Below are positions 46,358 through 52,645 of a stretch of 64,000 nt of DNA, piece after piece. The stretch covers positions 1-64,000 of the forward strand of contig CBDHYJ010000059.1 of assembly GCA_965275905.1 (NCBI GenBank), given 5' to 3'. How positions within the stretch are numbered: position 1 is the stretch's first letter; each line of letters begins with the position of its first letter. Source of the stretch: CBDAQD01 sp965275905. Lineage in GTDB: Bacteria > Pseudomonadota > Alphaproteobacteria > Rhizobiales > JAJFHC01. The notes under the pieces are model-generated. The model worked only from the letters and a program-made list of their open reading frames with translations, did no database searches and had not been told where the DNA came from. The position numbers were made by a program, and so were the translations under genes.

Positions 46358-46359
46358 CA
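46331..46359. repeat. Palindromic repeat overlapping a gene end
   Basis: 29 bases identical to 43496-43524, with stem CCCTCGGG/CCCGAGGG and loop TCAAG. It supplies the last eight codons and the TGA of the cysteine hydrolase, and may also serve as a transcript-end hairpin between the convergent genes. Confidence 0.85.
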
Positions 46360-46376
46360 CAAAAATCGGATTTGCC

Positions 46377-47483
46377 TTATGCGTAGACCGCCACCGGTTC
46401 CCCGAGCCTGTCCTCGTCCGGTTCCATGCCGAGGCCGGGCCCGTCAGGCGCCGTGAAGCAGCCGTCGGTCGTGCGTGCGCCGCGGCCCGGTGCCGGATCC
46501 GGCACCACCATGTCCTGGCACGACCACACACCGAGGCAGGACGGGGCAGGGATGCTCTGCGCCATATGGGCGACGGCAGTGTCAGACAGAACCGTGCCGC
46601 CCGTGTCCATGATCAGCATAGTGATGCCGGTGGCGAGGCAGAAGTCGCGCATCGCGCGTGCCTTGGTCAGCCCGCCGACGCGGTTGAGCTTGATGTTCAC
46701 GGTCTCCGCGATGCCTTGCCCCTGGATACGAATCAGGTCACCCAGTGTATGCAGGCCTTCATCGACACCGACCGGGTTATTGGTCTGGCGGCGGACCTGC
46801 GCGATCTCCTCAAGCGTCTCGCAGGGCTGCTCGTACCACGACGTGATGTTGCCGACCGTGTTCATGACCGTGATCGCCTCGCGCGGCAGCCAGGCCCGGT
46901 TGACGTCGTAGAAGATGATCTCGCCGGGCCGTTCGTTGTCGGCCAGATGCCGGATGCGCCCGATGTCGAGATGGACATCCGCGCCCACCTTGCAGGAATG
47001 CACCCGGTAGCCCATGTCTCGGAACCGCTGAACCTCCGCCAGCATCTCCTCCGGCGTGCCGGTCGACACGCTGGACGCGATCGGCACCGGATCGGGCTCG
47101 CGTGCGCCGAGCAGCGCGCAGACCGGCATCCCGGCGCGCTTGCCGAGAATGTCCCAGCAGGCAATGTCGAGCGCGGCCTTGATGTAAGGGTGGCCGGGCA
47201 GGGCGAGGTCGAGCGTGCGGTTGATGGCGTCGAGCTGGCACGGGTCCTGTCCGATGAGCAGCGGTGCCAGTTCCGCAAGCCCGGCGCGGATGCCCTTGCC
47301 GAACGCCGGCAGATAGGTCACGCCCCACGGGCAGCCTTCGCCCCAGCCGGTGAGGCCGGCGTCGGTCTCGATCCGCACGATGGTCGAGTCGAGCTGCTCG
47401 AACCGGAGCCGTCCGCCGGAGAGGTAATAGGGTTTGTGCAGCGGCAGGTCGAGCTGCCAGACGGATATGCGGGTGATCTTCAT
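46377..47483 (-). CDS. hpbD: HpbD-like enolase-superfamily enzyme (4-hydroxyproline/proline betaine 2-epimerase)
   Basis: 368 residues of the mandelate racemase/muconate-lactonising family. Catalytic Lys165 (HSCKVG) and Lys265 (NIKLNRVGG); metal ligands Asp193, Glu218 and Asp241. The N-terminus LSGGRLRFEQLDSTIVRIETDAGLTGWGEGCPWG and the DVNRAW, WYEQPC and VDEGLH motifs closely follow the 4R-hydroxyproline-betaine 2-epimerase HpbD as I recall it. The ATG at 47483 lies 8 bases after the upstream stop. Last gene of a seven-frame operon with a Stc2-like Rieske oxygenase and aldehyde dehydrogenase, supporting a betaine pathway. A cis-3-hydroxyproline dehydratase is the main alternative. Confidence 0.8.
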   Translation of the reverse strand: MKITRISVWQLDLPLHKPYYLSGGRLRFEQLDSTIVRIETDAGLTGWGEGCPWGVTYLPAFGKGIRAGLAELAPLLIGQDPCQLDAINRTLDLALPGHPYIKAALDIACWDILGKRAGMPVCALLGAREPDPVPIASSVSTGTPEEMLAEVQRFRDMGYRVHSCKVGADVHLDIGRIRHLADNERPGEIIFYDVNRAWLPREAITVMNTVGNITSWYEQPCETLEEIAQVRRQTNNPVGVDEGLHTLGDLIRIQGQGIAETVNIKLNRVGGLTKARAMRDFCLATGITMLIMDTGGTVLSDTAVAHMAQSIPAPSCLGVWSCQDMVVPDPAPGRGARTTDGCFTAPDGPGLGMEPDEDRLGEPVAVYA

Positions 47484-47491
47484 GGCTGCGC

Positions 47492-48595
47492 TCAATTGTA
47501 GACGGCGACCGGCTCGCCGAGAGCCTTGAAGTCGGGTTCGACCCCGAGCCCGGGCGCATCGGGCGCGTGGAGCTTGCCTTCCTCAGCAACCGGCCCGGGC
47601 GTGCCCGTTGACACCGTGTTGTAGTTGTGGAGGTCGGTTGTGTTGAACAGGAATTCGGACGGCGTAGATGCGGCGAAATGGGCAACAGCTGCGGTCGTAA
47701 TTTCGCCGCCCCAGGTGTCTTCCGCGACGACGGACAGCCCGTGGCTGACCAGATAGTCACGCACCCGTCTTGCCTTGGTCAGGCCGCCATGGTTCGAGAT
47801 TTTGAGGCACACGACCTCGGCAGCACGGTCGTGCACGATGCGCTCCGCGACATCCAGACCCGTGACGCACTCATCGAGCTTCATCGGCAGATCGCAGCGT
47901 GACCGCACGTGAAGGCATTCTTCGTAGGTGGGGCAGGGCTGTTCGATCATGATGCCCGTATCCCGCACCGCCCGGACCACACGAACCGCCTCGTTGACCG
48001 TCCAGCCGGTGTTGGCATCGGCATAGGCCGTTTCTTCGGGTTCGACGATCTCCGCCGCCATCATTATCTGATCGATATCGGCTCGCCAGTCATTGCCGAC
48101 CTTGATCTGGAACTGGCGATAGCCGGCGGTCCGATGGGCATCAAGTTCCCGGGCCGCCTCAGCCTTCGATTTTTGTGGAATCACCCTGTACATTGGCGCG
48201 CCGTCGGTCAGCCGGCCGCCAAGCAGCGTGCAGACCGGCAAGCCGGTGCTCTTGCCGAGGATGTCCCAGCAGGCCGCATCGATGGCTGATTTGGCATACG
48301 GGTGCCCCTTGAGAGCGCCGTCCATCGACTTTTCGACGGCATGGAGCTCGCGCGGGTCGCGGCCAAGGAGAGCCGGCGCGAGCCGCGCAAGTGCCGGCAC
48401 GATGCCCTCCGGGTAGGCGGCAAGATAGTTGCCGCCGATCGGGCAACACTCGCCGCAGCCTGATATTCCGGCATCGGTTTCAATCAGGATGACGGTACTG
48501 AGCGCGATACTGATGGCGTTACCGTGGCCCCAGAGGTAGGTGCCGCCGACATAAGGCAGATCCAGCTGCCAGGCCGATATCTTCGAGATCTTCAC
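47492..48595 (-). CDS. Second enolase-superfamily enzyme (HpbD / cis-3-hydroxyproline dehydratase-like)
   Basis: 367 residues, a paralogue of the next gene with no gaps through the active site: Lys165 (FQIKVGND), Asp193, Glu218, Asp241 and Lys265 (CLKISNHGG) fall at identical positions. It differs in the specificity loop (WGHGNAISIALST, CCPIGG), so it probably acts on a different substrate, such as a hydroxyproline dehydration or a different betaine epimer. The start is GTG at 48595, which overlaps the stop of a 24-codon mini-frame as GTGA and has no ribosome site of its own, indicating translational coupling. Confidence 0.83.
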   Translation of the reverse strand: MKISKISAWQLDLPYVGGTYLWGHGNAISIALSTVILIETDAGISGCGECCPIGGNYLAAYPEGIVPALARLAPALLGRDPRELHAVEKSMDGALKGHPYAKSAIDAACWDILGKSTGLPVCTLLGGRLTDGAPMYRVIPQKSKAEAARELDAHRTAGYRQFQIKVGNDWRADIDQIMMAAEIVEPEETAYADANTGWTVNEAVRVVRAVRDTGIMIEQPCPTYEECLHVRSRCDLPMKLDECVTGLDVAERIVHDRAAEVVCLKISNHGGLTKARRVRDYLVSHGLSVVAEDTWGGEITTAAVAHFAASTPSEFLFNTTDLHNYNTVSTGTPGPVAEEGKLHAPDAPGLGVEPDFKALGEPVAVYN

Positions 48596-48666
48596 TGCGG
48601 CCGGTCGGACAATGGGTCACGGTGCCGGGGCCGATAGCGCCGTCGGTCTCGATTGACATTGGCCAT
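48592..48666 (-). CDS. 24-codon mini-ORF, possible coupling leader
   Basis: A short frame starting MANVNRDRRR and ending RPQ, very rich in Arg. It has an excellent ribosome site (AAGGGAGGA, 5-6 bases before its ATG) whereas the following enzyme gene, starting GTG inside its stop, has none. It is probably a translational-coupling leader or the remnant of a longer gene rather than a functional protein. A second frame (MSIETDGAIGPGTV...) starts 7 bases later. Confidence 0.4.
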   Translation of the reverse strand: MANVNRDRRRYRPRHRDPLSDRPQ

Positions 48667-48725
48667 GGCAATCCTCCCTTTCTCAAGGTGTCTCCAGGAG
48701 CGCCCCGCAGAGGGCCGGACCAGCG

Positions 48726-49109
48726 CTACCGTAGCCCACGCTCCTGGAGAACCTTGTCCGCCGCACGGAAACATTCGAGCGCCTGCGGCACACCGCAATA
48801 GATGCCGATCACGTGAATGATGGCACGGATCTCTTCCTTGGTGACACCGTTGTTGAGCGCGCCCCGGCAATGGGTTTCCCATTCGTGCATCTTGCCGAGC
48901 GCGCCGATCATGGCGAGGTTCATCATCGACCGGGTTTTCGGGTCGATGGTCTCGTCGCCCCAGCCGAAGCCCCAGCACCAGGCCGTCATCGCCTCCTGGA
49001 ACGGACGCGTGAAGTCGTCGGCCGCCGCCAGATTTTTCTCGACATACTCAACGCCGACCACGGCTTTGCGCTTCTCAAGTCCCTTTTCGAACAGTTGTTC
49101 GTCCATCAA
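48726..49109 (-). CDS. Carboxymuconolactone decarboxylase (AhpD-like) family protein
   Basis: 127 residues. Family helices are clear: RKAVVGVEYVEKNLAAADDFTRPFQEAMTAWCWG, MMNLAMIGALGKMHEWETHCRGALNNGVTKEEIRAIIHVIGIYCGVPQALE. The single Cys in THCRGA and the His in IIHVIGIYCG are at family positions, but no CxxC pair is present, so it is closer to decarboxylase-type than AhpD peroxidase. It lies 7 bases after the aldehyde dehydrogenase and is cotranscribed with the betaine genes. Confidence 0.86.
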   Translation of the reverse strand: MMDEQLFEKGLEKRKAVVGVEYVEKNLAAADDFTRPFQEAMTAWCWGFGWGDETIDPKTRSMMNLAMIGALGKMHEWETHCRGALNNGVTKEEIRAIIHVIGIYCGVPQALECFRAADKVLQERGLR

Positions 49110-49116
49110 GCCTTCC

Positions 49117-50571
49117 TCAGTTCCCCATCGCGATGGCGATGTTTTTGGTCTGCACGTAGTTCCACAGAGCCTCGCGGCCCTTTTCCCGGCCGTAGCCGGA
49201 TTTTCCGTAGCCGCCGAAAGGCGTCTCGACGCCGCCGGCGTACCATTCGTTGACGAAAATCTGGCCGGCTCTCACGGCGCGCGATGCCCGCATGGCGCGG
49301 TCGAGATCGGCCGTGAACACGCCGCCGACGAGACCGTAGTCGGTGCCGTTGGCGATCTCGATCGCCTCGGCGTCGCTGTTGAATTTCAGGACCGAGAGCA
49401 CGGGGCCGAACACCTCGTCGCGGGCGATCGCCATATCCGGCTCGACGCCCGTGAACACCGTTGGTTCGAGGAACCAGCCGTCCCGGTTTAGCTTGCGGCC
49501 GCCGGCGGCGGCAGAGGCGCCCGCCCGTTCGGCGTCACCGCACATGCCTTCGGCACGGTCGCGCTGACGCTCCGAGATCATCGGCCCCATATTGTCGCCG
49601 AATTCGGTACGCTCGATGCCGGGACCGACGGACAGGCCCTTCGCGAGATCGACGACCCTGTCGACGACATCGTCGTGGACGTCCTCGTGGACGACCAGCC
49701 GCGACATGGCCGAACAGACCTGGCCGGCATTGAAGTAGATGCCCCACCGGACGGAGGACAGCAGGCTGTCCATGTCGGCGTCCGGATAGACGAGGGCGGC
49801 CGATTTGCCGCCCAGTTCGAGCACGCAGGGCACGACGTTCTGCGCGGCAGCGCTCGCGATGGCGATGCCGGTGGCCACGGACCCCGTGAACACGATCTGG
49901 TTGACGCCGGGATGCGCCGAGAGTGCAGCACCTGCCTGCGATCCGAGGCCGCACAGTATATTCACCGCGCCCTCCGGCAGTCCGACATGTTCCGCAGCCC
50001 TTGCCAGCCAGGCGTTGGTGAGCGGGTCGAGTTCCGGCGTCTTGATCACGCAGGCGTTTCCGGTGGCGAGGGCCGCCGACATCGACCTCGCGGTCATTTC
50101 CAGCGGATAGTTCCAGGGGATGACCTGTGCCGAGACCCCGTAGGGCTCGTAGACGGTGAAGTCGAAGTAGCCGTCGCCAAGCGGGATCGAGCGGCCTTCC
50201 AGCGTCTCCGCCTGGTTGCCGTAATACTCGAAATAGCGGGCCGCGCCTTCGATCTCGATGCGCGACTCCCAGAGCGGCTTACCGGCCTCAAGGGTCAGGA
50301 CCGTGGCAATCTCGTCGGCGTTGTCGCGCAGGTAGTCGCCCATCTGGCGCACCATGCGGCCGCGATCGGCCGGGCGCATCGCCGTGAGCGCGCCGCTGTC
50401 ATGGCATGCCCGCGCAGCCGCCACGGCACGGTCGACATCGGCCTCGTCGGCGAGGGCCTGCTCCGCCAGGGGCAGCCCGGTTGCAGGGTCCTCGACCGCC
50501 AGCCGCCCGGCACCGCCGTCGATCCAGGTTCCGCCGATGTAATTCTGCCAGTAGGGTTCGACGTCAGCCAT
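49117..50571 (-). CDS. NAD(P)-dependent aldehyde dehydrogenase (betaine aldehyde dehydrogenase-like)
   Basis: 484 residues with the full ALDH set: IPWNYP, FTGSVATG, general base Glu252 in LELGGKSA and nucleophile Cys286 in FNAGQVCSA. NxxxF near the end (FGGYGKSGYGREKG) is normal. It overlaps the Rieske gene by 8 bases and precedes the carboxymuconolactone-decarboxylase-like gene. It would oxidise formaldehyde-free aldehyde products, e.g. a semialdehyde from betaine ring opening or malic semialdehyde; specificity not readable. Confidence 0.93.
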   Translation of the reverse strand: MADVEPYWQNYIGGTWIDGGAGRLAVEDPATGLPLAEQALADEADVDRAVAAARACHDSGALTAMRPADRGRMVRQMGDYLRDNADEIATVLTLEAGKPLWESRIEIEGAARYFEYYGNQAETLEGRSIPLGDGYFDFTVYEPYGVSAQVIPWNYPLEMTARSMSAALATGNACVIKTPELDPLTNAWLARAAEHVGLPEGAVNILCGLGSQAGAALSAHPGVNQIVFTGSVATGIAIASAAAQNVVPCVLELGGKSAALVYPDADMDSLLSSVRWGIYFNAGQVCSAMSRLVVHEDVHDDVVDRVVDLAKGLSVGPGIERTEFGDNMGPMISERQRDRAEGMCGDAERAGASAAAGGRKLNRDGWFLEPTVFTGVEPDMAIARDEVFGPVLSVLKFNSDAEAIEIANGTDYGLVGGVFTADLDRAMRASRAVRAGQIFVNEWYAGGVETPFGGYGKSGYGREKGREALWNYVQTKNIAIAMGN

Positions 50572-51667
50572 CGACTCCCTCTCGCATCCACGCCTGGAGG
50601 TGACGGATGGAATGCTCCGAGTTGACGCCGCAATCCGGATCGAGCACCAGCGGACCCGGCCGGTATCCCCGGCTGCGCAGGCCGCGCTGCACGGATTCGA
50701 CCAGGTGAATGTCTTCCTCGACCGTCGTGGCGCGATCCTGAACGGCGAGCCGGCGCACGACTTCCGAGTCTACGCCGCCGACCGTGTACCAGCCGCGCCA
50801 GACAACCACCTCGTCGGCGCTGACGGCGCGCCAGTGATAGGTGTTGAGCACGTTGCCGGGGTAGACCTGGAACGAGAACATCGGCCAGAGGAACCACGAC
50901 GAGTAATCGCCGGCATGCGCATTCGCGTCCAGATCGATGGGATAGCTCATCTGGTCGAGGTTCTGGCATTCGGTGGTATGGCGCAGGCAATAGCCTTGCG
51001 GCTGAATGTCGTAGGTCTCCGGCTTGACCACGCCCTTAGCGAATGTCGGGTGATTGAGCGTGCAGTGATAGCACTCGGAGTAATTCTCGATCGAAACTTT
51101 CCAGTTGCAGTTTTCCCGGATCTCGACCCATTCCAGCGGTTTCAGGTCTTCGATATGCGGCACGAAGGCGCGCAGTTCCTCTTCAACATCCGGGAACCAG
51201 GTGCCCATCGGCTCGGCGTCCGGATCGAGGTTGACGAAAATGAAGCCGCAGAACACCTCGGTGCTGATCTCCGTCAGGCAGATCTCGCTTCGGTCGAAGC
51301 CGGGCACGGACCGGGTATTGGGCCCGCCGCGCAGTTCGCCGGACAACTCGTAGGTCCATGCATGGTAGGGGCACACGATCGTCCGGCAGTTTCCGGTGCC
51401 GGAAACCAACTCATGCGCGCGATGCTGGCACACGTTGTAGAAGGTGCGAATCTCGCCGTCCCGGCCCCTGATGGCGAAAAGGCTCTGCCCGGCAATCTCG
51501 AAGGCGAAGTAGTCACCGGGGTTTTCCAGCAAGGAGACGTGGCCTGCGAACTGCCAGGTGCGTGTCAGAACGCCTGACATCTCCTGCGCGAAGACCCCGG
51601 GGTCGGTGTAATAGCGTGCGTCGAGCGAGCGCACCGGCACCGGCGGATCGATCTCGGGTTTGTTCAT
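50564..51667 (-). CDS. Rieske oxygenase, proline-betaine demethylase-like (Stc2/HpbB type, locus B)
   Basis: 367 residues. Rieske ligands Cys80, His82 (CQHRAH), Cys99 and His102 (CPYHAW); catalytic iron His201 and His206 in ENYSECYHCTLNHP with Glu198 at the bridging position. The C-terminal segment EDIHLVESVQRGLRSRGYR...SEHSIRHL is nearly the same as in stachydrine demethylase Stc2. The enzyme should remove an N-methyl from a quaternary proline or related betaine, releasing formaldehyde. The ATG overlaps the RpiR stop. A ferredoxin-reductase partner is required but absent from the window. Confidence 0.88.
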   Translation of the reverse strand: MNKPEIDPPVPVRSLDARYYTDPGVFAQEMSGVLTRTWQFAGHVSLLENPGDYFAFEIAGQSLFAIRGRDGEIRTFYNVCQHRAHELVSGTGNCRTIVCPYHAWTYELSGELRGGPNTRSVPGFDRSEICLTEISTEVFCGFIFVNLDPDAEPMGTWFPDVEEELRAFVPHIEDLKPLEWVEIRENCNWKVSIENYSECYHCTLNHPTFAKGVVKPETYDIQPQGYCLRHTTECQNLDQMSYPIDLDANAHAGDYSSWFLWPMFSFQVYPGNVLNTYHWRAVSADEVVVWRGWYTVGGVDSEVVRRLAVQDRATTVEEDIHLVESVQRGLRSRGYRPGPLVLDPDCGVNSEHSIRHLQAWMREGVDG

Positions 51668-52578
51668 GACCGCTCGTTCTCCTTCGTGTAAACGCCGAGT
51701 TCGTGACGGCGTTTGTGAAAACGTTCGATATTGGCAATCACGGCCTTGTCGGCGTCGGCGATGACGAAGGCCATCAGCGTTTCGAGCAGCGCGGAAAGAG
51801 CCACCGTCGATGTGAAGAACTGCGGCGTGTCCATCGGCACGACGAACCGGTGTTTGGCTTTTTCCAGTATGGGCGAGGCGAGGCTGTCCGAAAGACCGAT
51901 CACCGTCATGCCGAGATCGTGCGCCAGCGAAACCGCTTCGACGACCTCGCGCCGGTAGGGCCTGAAGGTCATCGCGATCAGGACGTCGCCCGCCCTGGCC
52001 CGCACAAGCCCGTCGACCGGCAATGAGCCGTCGCGCGGGATCGCCGTCACCGTGTCGACCGCCATGCCGGCGAGATAGGCGAAATTCTGTGCGATGGCAT
52101 TGGCGATGCCGACACCGAGCACGTAGGTCGTTCCGGCCTCGACAATCTCGTCGGCCGCAGCTTTGAGCGATTCCGCATCCGTCGCCGAGAACAGGCCTTC
52201 CACGTTGCTCATCGAAGCGGCGGCCATGTCGGCATAGAGCCCGCTCAGTTTTCCGCCCTCGGACAGCGACTGCAGCCAGCGCGCGCGATCGGGGAAGTTT
52301 TCCCGGCCCTGACGGATCTCCTCGCGGAAAGGCTTGCGGAATTCCTCGAACCCGTCGAAGCCGGCGGTGCGGGCCATGCGCACCAGGGTGTTCGGCTTGA
52401 CGTTGGCCGCTTCGGCGATTTCCCGGATCGAGCTGACGCCGATCTCATTGGGGTTGTCCAGCACGTAAGCCGCCGCCTTGCGCAACTCGGGCGTGAGCTC
52501 GGGTAGTTCGTCCGCAAGCCGCTCCAGCACGTCGGTCGGAGCAGGAATCAGTTCTGATGGTACATTCATGTCATTCAT
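51664..52578 (-). CDS. RpiR/MurR-family transcriptional regulator
   Basis: About 304 residues. N-terminal HTH_6 domain (LTPELRKAAAYVLDNPNEIGVSSIREIAEAANVKPNTLVRMARTAGFDGFEEFR) and a C-terminal SIS domain (TTYVLGVGIANAIAQNFAYLAG ... ALSALLETLMAF). It is the first gene of the Rieske-ALDH-CMD-enolase operon (ATGA overlap with the Rieske gene) and divergent from the FAD-GcvT gene, so it probably controls both. Start uncertain: ATG 52578 or 52569, neither with a clear ribosome site. The SIS domain usually binds a phosphosugar, but RpiR members also regulate amine and osmolyte catabolism. Confidence 0.9.
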   Translation of the reverse strand: MNDMNVPSELIPAPTDVLERLADELPELTPELRKAAAYVLDNPNEIGVSSIREIAEAANVKPNTLVRMARTAGFDGFEEFRKPFREEIRQGRENFPDRARWLQSLSEGGKLSGLYADMAAASMSNVEGLFSATDAESLKAAADEIVEAGTTYVLGVGIANAIAQNFAYLAGMAVDTVTAIPRDGSLPVDGLVRARAGDVLIAMTFRPYRREVVEAVSLAHDLGMTVIGLSDSLASPILEKAKHRFVVPMDTPQFFTSTVALSALLETLMAFVIADADKAVIANIERFHKRRHELGVYTKENERS

Positions 52579-52601
52579 GATTGACGAATGTACATTTGTA
52601 C
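52560..52601. promoter_or_regulatory. Palindromes in the divergent RpiR/FAD-GcvT promoter
   Basis: GTACATTC (52560-52567) is repeated inverted as GAATGTAC (52586-52593), and GTACA-TT-TGTAC (52590-52601) is a 12-base palindrome overlapping it. These share GTACA half-sites at the rpiR start and 45 bases before the FAD-GcvT start; likely RpiR operators. Confidence 0.5.
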
Positions 52602-52645
52602 GATAGCTGTGTCTACGACAAACAGACGTACCGGAGTGCACTTTT

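Noticed and set aside
40195..46359. CRISPR array
   Set aside because: Repeats are few, of different sequence, irregularly spaced and palindromic with short loops; no cas genes.
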